A stretch of DNA of 64,000 nucleotides from Chrysomallon squamiferum (Eukaryota; Mollusca; Gastropoda; Neomphalida; Peltospiridae). Location of the stretch: the NCBI GenBank assembly GCA_012295275.1, contig CM022677.1:24437809-24501808 (forward strand), written 5' to 3'. The notes under the pieces were generated by a model, which was not told the DNA's origin, made no database searches, and was given only the letters and a program-made list of their open reading frames with translations. Below, one piece after another: positions 23,801 through 38,330 of the stretch; the stretch's first letter is position 1, and each line of letters begins with the position of its first letter. Both the position numbers and the translations under genes were made by a program.

Positions 23801-25013
23801 ATATTTATTTTATAAGTAAGATAGTAATAAAAGAGAGAATATAAAAACTAGAATAAATACCAGAAAATTCTTTCTTGTTTTGTAGAGGAAAGTCACCTTG
23901 TAAATGACAAAACGTTTCCTTACAGCACATGCGCCTAAAACTATCAAGTGATGACATGCAGAGCAAGCCCGTTTTTCAGTATACATCGTAAAGCATTGAC
24001 AAATTGGAGAAACAAACAACAACAATAAAATTAAATAAATAAATGAAGCAATAAATAAATAAATAAATAAAGCTTACAATTATATTCTTTACCCTTTTCC
24101 TCATGCTAAGAATAGCGAGTTTAAATTGAGTGGATATGTATGGCAATTAAAAGCTGTTTTAGAAAATGAAAAAAAACACAAAATGGAAATAAATAAATAA
24201 TATAAAATTAAATAATTAAGAAGAAGAAAATTGAACGAAACAAACATCCTAATATTTAAAAGACATCTAATAACAATAATAATGTTTCGACAAATGTCTG
24301 GGCACGTGAGCAAAACGTGTGACACATTTCGCTGATTTGGGCATGCGCGCTTAAAACAGGTTTTCCTCACTAACAGTAACAGTATTCTAGAATGTCTGAA
24401 CATGTTTCCACAACCAAAAAGAAATTCACATTTATCTGATTGCTTTGTACCATATAATACCAAATTCTTATTTGTTGTTAAGATAACTAAGAAGATATTG
24501 TATTGAAAGTATCTAATTCCTGTGTCTCTAGTTAGCTTGAACAGAAAATACATACTTTTCCATCATTTGACATAGAAATGTATCCAAAAAGAAAGCAAAA
24601 GTAAAATAAATAATGGTAATAATGACGATATAATAAATAAATAAAAGAAAGAAACATGCTAATATTTAAAAGACATCTAATAACAATAATAATATTTCCA
24701 CAAATGTCTGTGTGCACGTGAGCAAAACGTGTGACACATTTCGATTATTTTGGCATGCGCGCTTAAAACAGGTTTTGCCCCTGATCTTTGATTTAAGAGA
24801 CCACACAGGGAATCGACACAAGGAAATAAAATAATGCTTTGTTTTTAGAGTAATGACCATTTTAACACCATTTACGTATTAAATTTTGTCTCCTCAATAT
24901 TTCTGTCAGCTAAGATATTTTATCACAATTCAATTTGTATTTATTGTCTTAAACATTCATTTTTCTTCGTTTTTTAACTTTTTTCTTCACAGAAACCATT
25001 CAACAGTAATCTT

Positions 25014-25016
<3 letters not shown>

Positions 25017-25097
<81 letters not shown>
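25017..25097. repeat. (AT)n microsatellite
   Basis: About 80 bp of pure dinucleotide repeat, the longest AT tract in the window. It occupies the slot described at 13387-13498. Confidence 0.95.
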
Positions 25098-25101
<4 letters not shown>

Positions 25102-25717
25102 TATATATATATTTTTGTTTTATTCAAATCTTTCATTGCGTAATATTTATTTTCTAAGTAAGTTAGAATAAAAGAGAAGATTTAACAACTGGAATAAATG
25201 CCTGAAAAGTTTCTATTGTTTCGTAGAAAAAATTCAGCTTATAAATGACAAAACGTTTGCTTACGGCACATGCGCCTAAAACTGTCAAGTCATGACACTC
25301 TATTGCAGGTAACTAAAACTGCAGCGGGTAGTTTTGGTTCGTTGATCTTACATGTGTGTTCAGTTATGAAAACTGACCCGTTGAAGTTGCGAATAAATGG
25401 TTTAATTTTATATAAATAACTGAATGAATAAATAAATAAATATATAAATAAATATATAAATAAATAAAATTAAATAAAAATTAAAGAATAAAGAAATTGA
25501 ATTCAAATAAAATAAAATAAAGTCACATTCTAATATTTAATATATATCGAATAATAATTATTATTTTTCGAAAAATGTCTGTGGGCACCTGAGAAAATAT
25601 GTATGACAATACGCCGATTTGGGCATGCGCGCTTCAAAGAGATTTTCCACCCCTCATCTTTGTTGTTATCACAGCATACAAACCAAATACCGAAATAAAA
25701 TATTATATATATTTTAT

Positions 25718-25748
25718 ATTATTATTATTATTATTATTATTATTGTTA

Positions 25749-25810
<62 letters not shown>

Positions 25811-25811
25811 T
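25718..25811. repeat. (ATT)n microsatellite
   Basis: About 90 bp with two GTT interruptions. It is the longest example of this slot in the array. Confidence 0.95.
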
Positions 25812-27431
25812 TATATACATATATATATTTATTTATTTATTTATTCAAATGTTTCAGTGCGTAATATTTATTTTGTAAGTAAGTTAGTAATGAAACATGA
25901 TATAAAAACTAGAATAAATACCTGAAAAATCTCTCTTGTTTTGTAGAAAAAAGTCACCTTGTAAATGACAAAACGTTTCCTTACAGCACATGCGCCTAAA
26001 ACTATCAAGTCATGACATGCTATTGCAGGTTACTAAAACTGCAGCAGGTGGTTTTGGTTCATTGATCTTATAGATATCTTCAGTTCTGATAACTGACACT
26101 TTCAGGTTAACAATAAATTGTTCAGTTTAAAATAAATGCCACTAGGTTACTTCCCCTTGCATGAACTCTATTGCTATTCGAAAAAAAAATGCACATATTA
26201 TATTTTTAAAAGAAAATTAAAGTAAAATAATTAATACTAATAATTATGATGATGATAAAATATTTTTAAAACTTCTTGGCAAAACAAACTTCCTATTCGC
26301 TAATTCACAGAGTTCAGTTTCGAGTTAGCTGGGTAAGATGTAGACATAGCGCTATCAGATTTCTGCTATGTATGTTAGTCCCATGTAATGACTAATCTAT
26401 TTATTTACCATCATTATTATTTTGTTCGTTGTTTATTTTTGATTTAATTTTCTTTCATTCTTTTTTCTTAATTTAATGATTTATTATTATTATTATTCTC
26501 ATTGTTATTGTTATTGTTTTTAATGGTGAAATTTTTGAACTCTACTGGTATAAACAAAACTATGCTTTTAGAAAATTGATCTCTTCACTGGATCAGGTTG
26601 ATTGCTTTCTACGAAAATGTGATTCTACTTACATCTACGTACTGGCGATATAGACACAGCGGTACTGGCGTTCAGTTCTGTCTTCCGTGTTTAAATAATA
26701 GACAAGATGTTTTGTTCCTCAACAGAAAATACTTTATGTACTGCATGTGTGTAGGTATGTGGATGCATACGTCTGTACATGTATTATGTATGTTTCTATA
26801 AATGTTTGTATTTGTGTATGTATATACATATGTATATAAAAGTTGAATCAGAATATGCAGAGCAAGCCCGTTTTTCAGTATACATCGTAAAGCATTGACA
26901 AATTGGAGAAACAAACAACAACAATAAAATTAAATAAATAAATGAAGCAATAAATAAATAAATAAATAAAGCTTACAATTATATTCTTTACCCTTTTGCT
27001 CATGCTAAGAATAGCGAGTTTAAATTGAGTGGATATGTATGATATTTAAAAGCTGTTTTAGAAAATGAAAATAAAACAAAATGGAAATAAATAAATAATA
27101 TAAAATTAAATAATTAAGAAGAAGAAAATTGAACGAAACAAACATCCTAATATTTAAAAGACATCTAATAACAATAATAATGTTTCGACAAATGTCTGGG
27201 CACGTGAGCAAAACGTGTGACACATTTCTAAGTCACATTCTAATATTTAAAATATATCGAATAATAATTATTATTTTTCGAAAAATGTCTGTGGGCACCT
27301 GAGAAAATATGTATGACAATACGCCGATTTGGGCATGCGCGCTTCAAAGAGATTCCCCCCACCCTTCATCTTTGTTATCACAGCATACAAACCAAAAACC
27401 GAAATAAAGAATAAATATTATATATATTTTA

Positions 27432-27492
<61 letters not shown>

Positions 27493-27493
27493 T
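27432..27493. repeat. (ATT)n microsatellite
   Basis: Pure trinucleotide tract in the standard slot of the array unit. Confidence 0.9.
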
Positions 27494-29727
27494 TATATAC
27501 ATACAATCATTATATATATATTTTAATGTTTCAGTGCGTAATATTTATTTTGTAAATAAGTTAGTAATAAAACAGGAGATATGAAATCTAGAGTACATAC
27601 CTGAAAATTCTTTCTTCTTTCGTATAGGAAAGTCACCTTGTAAATGACAAAACGTTTGCTTATGTCACATGCGCCTAAAACTGTCAAGTCATGACACTCT
27701 ATTGCAGGTTACTAAAACTGCAGCTTGTTGATTGTGTTCGTCAATCACATAGATATGGTGAGTTCTGATAACTGACCCGTTGAAGTTAAGAATTAATTGT
27801 TCAATTTAAAATAAATGTCATTAGGTTACTTCGCCTTGCATGAACTCAAATGCGATTCGATAAAGAAAGGTAGACATTTTATATTAATTATGATGTCGAT
27901 AAAATATTTTTAAAACTTCTTGGCAAAACAAACTTGCTATTCTGTAATTCACAGAGTTCAGTTTCGAGTTAGCTGGGTAAGATGTAGAGATAGCGCTATC
28001 AGATTTCTGCTATGTATGTTAGTCCCATGTAATGACTAATCCATTTATTATTTTGTTCGTTGTTTATTTTTTATTTAATTTTCTTATATTCTTTATCTTT
28101 CATTCTTGTTTCTGAATTTAATGATTTATTATTACTATCGTTATTGTCATTGTTATTGTGGGGTTTTTTAATGGTGAAATTTTTAAACTACTGGTATAAA
28201 CAAAACAATGCTTTTAGAAAATTGATCTCTTCACTGGATCAGGTTGATTGCATTCTACCAAAATGTGATTCTACTGTACATCTACGTACTGACTATGTAG
28301 ACACAGCGGTACTGGTGTTTAGTTCTGTCTTCAGTGTTTAAATAATAGACAAGATGTTTTGTTCCTCAACAGAAAATATTTTATGTACTGCATGTGTGTA
28401 GGTATGTATCTGCATACGTCTGTATATGTATTATGTATGTTTGTTAAATGTATGTATTTGTGTATGTATATACATATGTATATCTGTATGTTTATGTATG
28501 TATGTATATAAAAGTTGAATCAGAATATGCAGAGCAAGCCCGTTTTTCAGTATACATCGTAAAGCATTGAAAAATTGGAGAAACAAACAACAACAATAAA
28601 ATTAAATAAATAAATGAAGCAATAAATAAATAAATAAATAAAGCTTAGAATTATATTCTTTACACTTTTCCAAGAATAGAGAGTTTAAATTGAGTGGATA
28701 TGTATGACAATTAAAAGCTATTTTAGAAAATGAAAATAAAACAAAATGGAAATAAATAAATAATATAAAATTAAATAATTAAGAAGAAGAAAATTGAATG
28801 AAACAAACATCCTAATATTTAAAAGACATCTAATAACAATAATAGTGTTTCGACAAATGTCTGGGCACGTGAGCAAAACGTGTGACACATTTCGCTGATT
28901 TGGGCCTGCGCGCTTAAAACAGGTTTAGCCCCTGACAGGTAATCGAAACAAGGAAATAAAATAATGCTTTCTTTTTAGGGTAATGATCATTTTAATGTCA
29001 TTTACATATATAATTCTGTCTCCTCACTATTTCCGTCAGCTAAGATATTTTATCACAATTTAGTTTTTATTTATTGTCTTAAACATTCATTTTTCTTCGT
29101 TTTTTTGACTTTTTTCTTCACAGAAACCATTCAACAGTAATCTTACAAATATATATTTATATTTATTTATTATATATATATATATTTTTTATTCAAATCT
29201 TTCATTGCGTAATATTTGTTTTCTAAGTAAGTTAGAAAAAATTCACCTTATAAATGACAAAACCGTTTTGCTCACGGCTAATGCGCCTAAAACTATCAAG
29301 TCATGACACTCTATTGCAGGTAACTAAAACTGCAGCGGGTAGCTTTGGTTCGTTGATCTTACATCTGTGTTCAGTTATGAAAACTGACCCGTTGAAGTTG
29401 CGAATAAATGGTTTAATTTTAAATAAATAACTGAATGAATAAATAAATAAATATATAAATAAATATATAAATAAATAAAATAAAATAAAAATTAAAGAAT
29501 AAAGAAATTGAATTCAAATAAAATAAAATAAAGTCACATTCTAATATTTAATATATATCGAATAATAATTATTATTTTTCGAAAAATGTCTGTGGGCACC
29601 TGAGAAAATATGTATGACAATACGCCGATTTGGGCATGCGCGCTTCAAAGAGATTTTCCACCCCTCATCTTTGTTGTTATCACAGCATACAAACCAAATA
29701 CCGAAATAAAATATTATATATATTTTA

Positions 29728-29794
<67 letters not shown>

Positions 29795-29795
29795 T
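29728..29795. repeat. (ATT)n microsatellite
   Basis: Pure trinucleotide tract in the standard slot. Its 5.13-kb-offset partner is 34860-34922, which is shorter and interrupted by AGT and TTT. Confidence 0.9.
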
Positions 29796-31417
29796 TATAT
29801 ACATATATATATATTTATTTATTTATTTATTTATTTAAAAGTTTCAGTCCGTAATATTCATTTTGTAAGTAACTTACTAATAAAAGAGAGGGTAGAAAAA
29901 CTAGAATAAATACCAGAAAAATCTCTCTTGTTTTGTAGAAAAAAGTCACCTTGTAAATGACAAAACGTTTGCTTACAGCACATGCTCCTAAACCTGTCAA
30001 GTCATGACACTCTATTGCAGGTAACTAAACCTACAGCGGGTGGTCTTTGTTCATTGATCTTATAGATATGTTCAGTTCTGATAACTGACACTTTGAAGTT
30101 AACAATAAATTGTTCAGTTTAAAATAAATGCCACTAGGTTACTTCCCCTTGCATGAACTCTATTGCGATTCGAAAAAAAAATGCAGACATTTTATATTTT
30201 TAAAAGAAAATTAAAGTAAAATAATTAATACTAATAATTATGATGATGATAAAATATATTTAAAACTTCTTGGCAAAACAAACTTCCTATTAGCTAATTG
30301 ACAGAGTTCAGTTTCGAGTTAAGTGAGTAAGATGTAGACTTAGCACTATCAGATTTCTGCTATGTATGTTAGTCCCATGTAATGACTAATCTATTTATTT
30401 ACCATCATTATTATTTTGTTCGTTGTTTATTTTTTATTTAATTTTCTTTCATTCTTTTTTCTTAATTTAATGATTTATTATTATCATTATTGTCATTGTT
30501 ATTGTTATTTTTTTTAAAGGGTGAAATTTTTAAACTACTGGTATAAACAAAACTATGCTTTTAGAAAATTGATCTCTTCACTGGATCAGGTTGATTGCAT
30601 TCTACCAAAATATGATTCTACTGTACATCTACGTACTGACTATGTAGACACAGCGGTACTGGCGTTCAGTTCTGTCTTCAGTGTTTAAATAATAGACAAG
30701 ATGTTTTGTTCCTCAACAGAAAATACTTTATTTACTGCATGTGTGTAGGTATGTGTGTGCATACGACTGTACATGTATTATGTATGTTTGTATAAATGTA
30801 TGTATTTGTGTATGTATATACATATGTATATCTGTATGTTTATGTATGTATGTATATAAAAGTTGAATCAGAATATGCAGAGCAAGCTCGTTTTTCAGTA
30901 TACATCGTAAAGCATTGAAAAATTGGAGAAACAAACAACAACAATAAAATTAAATAAATAAATGAAGCAATAAATAAATGAATACATAAAGCTCAGAATT
31001 ATATTCTTTACCCTTTTGCTCATGCTAAGAATAGCCAGTTTAAATTGAGTGGATATGTATGATATTTAAAAGCTGTTTTAGAAAATGAAAATAAAACAAA
31101 ATGGAAATAAATAAATAATATAAAATTAAATAATTAAGAAGAAGAAAATTGAACGAAACAAACATCCTAATATTTAAAAGACATCTAATAACAATAATAA
31201 TGTTTCGACAAATGTCTGGGCACGTGAGCAAAACGTGTGTCACATTTCGCTGATTTGGGCATGCGCGCTTAAAACAGGTTTTCCTCACTGACAGTAACAG
31301 TATTCTAGAATTTCTGAACCTGTTTCCATAACCAAAAAGAAATTCACATTTATCTGATTCCTTTATCATATAGTAAAAGCAAAAGTAAAATAAATAATAG
31401 TAATAATGACGATATAA

Positions 31418-31464
<47 letters not shown>

Positions 31465-31466
31465 AA
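31418..31466. repeat. (AAAT)n microsatellite
   Basis: Tetranucleotide tract between a shortened array segment and GAAAGAAACATGCTAATATT. Confidence 0.9.
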
Positions 31467-32170
31467 GAAAGAAACATGCTAATATTTAAAAGACATCTAA
31501 TAACAATAATAATATTTCCACAAATGTCTGTGTGCACGTGAGCAAAACGTGTAACACATTTCGATTATTTTGGCATGCGCGCTTAAAACAGGTTTAGCCC
31601 CTGATCTTTGATTTAAGACACCACACAGGGAATCGAAACAAGGAAATAAAATAATGCTTTGTTTTTAGAGTAATGATCATTTTAATATCATTTACATATA
31701 TAATTCTGTCTCCTCACTATTTCTGTCAGTTATGATATTTTATCACAATTCAATTTTCATTTACTGTCTTAAACATTCATTTTTCGTCGTTTTTTTAACT
31801 TTTATTCTTCACAGAAACCATTCAACAGTAATCTTACATATATATATATATTTATATTTATTTATTATATATATATTTTTTTATTCAACTTTTTCATTGC
31901 GTAATATTTATTTTGTAAGTTAGTTAGAATAAAAGAGAGGATTTAAAAACTGGAATAAATACCTGAACAGTTTCTATTGTTTCGTAGAAAAAAGTCACCT
32001 TATAAATGACAAAACGTTTCCTTACGTCACATGCGCCTAAAACTTTCAAGTCATGACACTCTATTACAGGTAACTAAAACTGCAGCGGGTAGTTTTGGTT
32101 CGTTGATCTTATAGATATGTTCAGTTGTGAGAACTGACACTTTGAAGTTAACAATAAATTGTTCAGTTTA

Positions 32171-32196
32171 AAATAAATAAATAAATAAATAAATAA

Positions 32197-32233
<37 letters not shown>
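32171..32233. repeat. (AAAT)n then (GATA)n microsatellite
   Basis: AAAT units switch to about ten GATA units. A similar (GATA)/(GGTA) tract sits at 60-120 in the equivalent place of segment A. Confidence 0.9.
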
Positions 32234-32235
<2 letters not shown>

Positions 32236-32518
32236 TAGATATATAAATAAAATAAATATATAATTAAATAAAAAAAATAAAAAAATTAAGCAATAAATAA
32301 AATGAATTCAAATAAAATAAAATAGTCACATTCTAATATTTAAAATATATCGAATAATAATTATTATTTTTCGAAAAATGTCTGGGCACCTGAGAAAATA
32401 TGTATGACAATACGCCGATTTGGGCATGCGCGCTTCAAAGAGATCCCCCCCCTCATCTTTGTTATCACAGCATACAAACCAAATACCGAAATAAAGAATA
32501 AATATTATATATATTTTA

Positions 32519-32585
<67 letters not shown>

Positions 32586-32588
32586 GTA

Positions 32589-32630
<42 letters not shown>
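32519..32630. repeat. (ATT)n followed by (AT)n
   Basis: Trinucleotide tract to about 32585, then (TA)n at 32595-32630 running into (TTTA)n. Confidence 0.9.
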
Positions 32631-32633
<3 letters not shown>

Positions 32634-34859
32634 TTATTTATTTATTTATTTAAATGTTTCAGTGCGTAATATTTATTTTATAAGTAAGTTAGTAATAAAA
32701 CAGAGGATTTAAAAACTAGAATAAATATCACAAAATTCTTTCTTGTTTTGTAGAGGAAAGTCACCTTGTAAATGACAAAACGTTTGCTTACAGCACATGC
32801 GCCTAAAACTATCAAGTCATGACACTCTATTGCAGGTTACTAAAACTGCAGCGGGTAGTTTTGGTTCATTGATCTTATAGGTGTGTTCAGTTCTGATAAC
32901 TGACACTTTGAAGTTAACAATAAATTGTTCAGTTTAAAATAAATGCCACTAGGTTACTTCCCCTTGCATGAACACTATTGCGATTCGAAAAACAAAGGCA
33001 GACATTTTATATTTTTAAAAGAAAATTAAAGTACAATAATTAATTCTAATAATTATGATGATGATAAAATATTTTTGAAATTTCTTGGCAAAACAAACTT
33101 CCTATTCGCTAATTCACAGAGTTCAGTTTCGAGTTAAGTGGGTAAGATGTAGACTTAGCGCTATGAGATTTCCGCTATATGAGTCCCATGTAATGACTAA
33201 TCTATTTATTTACCATCATTATTATTTTGTTCGTTGTTTATTTTTTATTTAATTTTCTTTCATTCTTTTTTCTTAATTTAATGATTTATTATTATTATTA
33301 TTGTCATTGTTATTGTTATTTTTTTTAAAGGGTGAAATTTTTAAACTCTACATGTATAAACAAAACTATGCTTTTAGAAAATTGATCTCTTCAATGGATC
33401 AGGTTGATTGCATTCTACCAAAATATGATTCTACTGTACATCTACGTACTGACTATGTAGACACAGCGGTACTGGTGTTCAGTTCTGTCTTCCGTGTTTA
33501 AATAATAGTCATTAAGTTTTGTTCCTCAACAGAAAATACTTCATGTACTGCATGCGTGTAGATATGTGTGTGCATATGTCTGTATATGTATTATGTATGT
33601 TTGTATAAATGTATGTATGTATATAAAAGTTGAATTAGAATATGCAGAGCAAGCCCGTTTTTCAGTATACATCGTAAAGCATTGGCAAATTGGAGAAACA
33701 AACAACAACAATAAAATTAAATAAATAAATGAAGCAATAAATAAATAAATAAATAAAGCTTAGAATTATATTCTTTACACTTTTCCAAGAATAGCGAGTT
33801 TAAATTGAGTGGATATGTATGACAATTAAAAGCTATTTTAGAAAATGAAAATAAAACAAAATGGAAATAAATAAATAATATAAAATTAAATAAATAAGAA
33901 GAAGAAAATTGAATGAAACAAACATCCTAATATTTAAAAGACATCTAAGAACAATAATAGTGTTTCGACAAATGTCTGGGCACGTGAGCAAAACGTGTGA
34001 CACATTTCGCTGATTTGAGCATGCGCGCTTAAAACAGGTTTAGCCCCTGATCTTTGATTTAAGACACCACACAGGGAATCGAAACAAGGAAATAAAATAT
34101 TGCTTTGTTTTTAGAGTAATGATCATTTTAATATCATTTACATATATAATTCTGTCTCCTCACTATTTCTGTCAGTTATGATATTTTATCACAATTCAAT
34201 TTCTATTTATTGTCTTAAACATTCATTTTTCTTCGTTTTTTAAGTTTTTTCTTCACAGAAACCATTCAACAGTAATCTTACAAATATATATTTATATTTA
34301 TTTATTATATATATATTTTTTTATTCAAATCTTTCATTGCGTAATATTTGTTTTCTAAGTAAGTTAGAAAAAATTCACCTTATAAATGACAAAACCGTTT
34401 TGCTTACGGCTAATGCGCCTAAAACTATCAAGTCATGACACTCTATTGCAGGTAACTAAAACTGCAGCGGGTAGCTTTGGTTCGTTGATCTTACATGTGT
34501 GTTCAGTTATGAAAACTGACCCGTTGAAGTTGCGAATAAATGGTTTAATTTTAAATAAATAACTGAATGAATAAATAAATAAATATATAAATAAATATAT
34601 AAATAAATAAAATAAAATAAAAATTAATGAATAAAGAAATTGAATTCAAATAAAATAAAATAAAGTCACATTCTAATATTTAATATATATTGAATAATAA
34701 TTATTATTTTTCGAAAAATGTCTGTGGGCACCTGAGAAAATATGTATGACAATACGCCGATTTGGGCATGCGCGCTTCAAAGAGATTTTCCACCCCTCAT
34801 CTTTGTTGTTATCACAGCATACAAACCAAATACCGAAATAAAATATTATATATATTTTA

Positions 34860-34918
<59 letters not shown>

Positions 34919-37089
34919 TTTTATATACATATATATATATATATATTTATTTATTTATTTATTTAAAAGTTTCAGTCCGTAATATTTATTTTGTAAGTAA
35001 CTTACTAATAAAAGAGAGGGTAGAAAAACTAGAATAAATACCAGAAAAATCTCTCTTGTTTTGTAGAAAAAAGTCACCTTGTAAATGACAAAACGTTTGC
35101 TTACAGCACATGCTCCTAAAACTATCAAGTCATGACATGCTATTGCAGGTTACTAAAACTGCAGCGGGTAGTTTTGGTTCATTGATCTTATACGTGTGTT
35201 CACTTCTGATAACTGACACTTTGAAGTTAACAATAAATTGTTCAGTTTAAAATAAATGCCACTAGGTTACTTCCCCTTGCATGAACTCTATTGCGATTCG
35301 AAAAAAAAATGCAGACATTTTATATTTTTAAAAGAAAATTAAAGTAAAATAATTAATACTAATAATTATGATGATGATAAAATATATTTAAAACTTCTTG
35401 GCAGAACAAACTTCCTATTAGCTAATTGACAGAGTTAAGTTTCGAGTTAAGTGGGTAAGATGTAGACTTAGCGCTATCAGATTTCTGCTATGTATGTTAC
35501 TCCCATGTAATGACTAATCTATTTATTTACCATCATTATTATTTTGTTCGTTGTTTATTTTTTATTTAATTTTCTTATATTCTTTTTCTTTCATTCTTTT
35601 TTCTTAATTTAATGATTTATTATTATTATTGTCATTGTTATTGTTATTGCTTTTAATGGTGAAAATTTTAAACTACTGGTATAAACAAAACTATGCTTTT
35701 AGAAAATTGATCTCTTCACTGGATCAGGTTGATTGCATTCTACCAAAATATGATTCGACTGTACATCTACGTACTGACTATGTAGACACAGCGGTACTGG
35801 TGTTTAGTTCTGTCTTCAGTGTTTAAATAATAGACAAGATGTTTTGTTCCTCAACAGAAAATACTTTATGTACTGCATGTGTGTAGGTATGTGTGTGCAT
35901 ACGTCTGTATATGTATTATGTATGTTTGTATAAATGTATGTATTTGTGTATGTATATAAAAGTTGAATCAGAATATGCAGAGCAAGCCCGTTTTTCAGTA
36001 TACATCGTAAAGCATTGACAAATTGGAGAAACAAACAACAACAATAAAATTAAATAAATCAATGAAGCAATAAATAAGTAAATAAATAAAGCTTAGAATT
36101 ATATTCTTTACCCTTTTCCTCATGCTAAGAATAGCGAGTTTAAATTGAGTGGATATGTATGACAATTAAAAGCTGTTTTAGAAAATGAAAATAAAACAAA
36201 ATGGAAACAAATAAATAATATAAAATTAAATAATTAAGAAGAAGAAAATTGAATGAAACAAACATCCTAATATTTAAAAGACATCTAAGAACAATAATAG
36301 TGTTTCGACAAATGTCTGGGCACGTGAGCAAAACGTGTGACACATTTCGCTGATTTGGGCATGCGCGCTTAAAACAGGTTTTCCTCACTGACAGTAACAG
36401 TATTCTAGAATGTCTGAACATGTTTCCATAACCAAAAAGAAATTCACATTTACCTGATTGCTTTGTAGCATATAATACCAAATGCTTATTTGTTGTTAAG
36501 ATAACTAACAAGATATTGTACTGAAAGTATCTAAGTCCTGTGTCTCTAGTTAGCTTGAACAGAAAATATATACTTTTCCATCATTTGACATAGAAATCTA
36601 CACGAAAAGAAAGCAAAAGTAAAATAAATAATAGTAATAATGACGATTATAATAAATAAATAAATAAATGAAAGAAAGAAACATGCTAATATTTAAAAGA
36701 CATCTAATAACAATTATAATGTTTCCACAAATGTCTGTGTGAACGTGAGCAAAACGTGACACATTTCGATTATTTGGGCATGCGCGCTTAAAACAGGTTT
36801 TGCCCCTGATCTTTTATTTAAGACACCACACAGGGAATCGAAACAAGGAAATAAAATAATGCTTTGTTTTTAGGGTAATGATCATTTTAATATCATTTAC
36901 ATATATAATTCTGTCTCCTCACTATTTTCGTCAGCTAAGATATTTTATCACAATTCAGTTTTTTTTTATTGTCTTAAACATTCATTTTTCTTCGTTTTTT
37001 AACTTTTTTTCTTCACAGAAACCATTCAACAGTAATCTTACAAATTTATATATATTTATATTTATTTATTATATATATATTTTTTTATT

Positions 37090-38005
37090 CAACTTTTTCA
37101 TTGCGTAATATTTATTTTGTAAGTAAGTTAGAATAAAAGAGAGGATTTAAAAACTGGAATAAATACGTGAAAAGTTTCTATTGTTTCGTAGAAAAAAGTC
37201 ACCTTGTAAATGACAAAACCGTTTTGCTTACGGCACATGCGCCTAAAACTATCAAGTCATGACAATCTATTGCAGGTAACTAAAACTGCGGCGGGTAGTT
37301 TTGGTTCGTTCATCTAATAGATATGTGCAGTTGTGAGAACTGACCCGTTGAAGTTGCGAATCAATTGTTTAATTTAAAATAAATAAATGAATGAATATAT
37401 ATATATATATATACAAAATGAATATATAAATAAATAAAATAAAATAAAAATTAAGTAATAAATAAAATGAATTCAAATAAAATAAAATAAAGTCACATTC
37501 TAATATTTAAAATATATCGAATAATAATTATTATTTTTCGAAAAATGTCTGTGGGCACAATACGCCGATTTGGGCATGCGCGCTTCAAAGAGATTCCCCC
37601 CCACCCCTCATCTTTGTTATCACAGCATACAAACCAAATACCGAAATAAAGAAATAAAATATTATATATATTTATATTTATTTATTATATATATAATTTT
37701 TTATTCAACTTTTTCATTGCGTAATATTTATTTTGTAAGTAAGTTAGAATAAAAGAGAGGATTTAAAAACTGGAATAAATACCTGAAAAGTTTCTATTGT
37801 TTCGTAGAAAAAAGTCACCTTGTAAATGACAAAACGTTTGCTTACGGAACATGCGCCTAAAACTATCAAGTCATGACATGCTATTGCAGGTTACTAAAAC
37901 TGCAGCGGGTAGTTTTGGTTCGTTGATCTTTTAGGTGTGTTCAGTTGTGAGAACTGACCCGTTGAAGTTGCGAATAAATTGTTTAATTTAAAGTAAATAA
38001 ATGAA

Positions 38006-38045
<40 letters not shown>

Positions 38046-38330
38046 AAATGAATATATAAATAAATAAAATAAAATAAAAATTAAGTAATAAATAAAATGA
38101 ATTCAAATAAAATAAAATAAAGTCACATTCTAATATTTAAAATATATCGAATAATAATTATTATTTTTCGAAAAATGTCTGTGGGCACCTGAGAAAATAT
38201 GTATGACAATACGCCGATTTGGGCATGCGCGCTTCAAAGAGATTCCCCCCCACCCTTCATCTTTGTTATCACAGCATACAAACCAAATACCGAAATAAAG
38301 AATAAATATTATATATATTTTATATTATTA
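37090..38330. repeat. Local tandem duplication, about 615 bp period
   Basis: Two adjacent copies. Both contain GACCCGTTGAAGTTGCGAAT (37343 and 37958), the same ATGAATGAATATATATAT tract followed by ACAAAATGAATATATAAAT, and the same array motif (37567 and 38216). The TA tract is longer in the second copy. This is the shortest-period duplication in the array. Confidence 0.7.

Noticed and set aside
35840-35890. A tiny exon in the array, from the acceptor-like TTGTTCCTCAACAG to the donor-like TAGGTATGT
   Set aside because: Both match splice consensus, but the 29-bp interval has no coding context and the donor is the start of a (GTAT)n tract. Chance is likelier.
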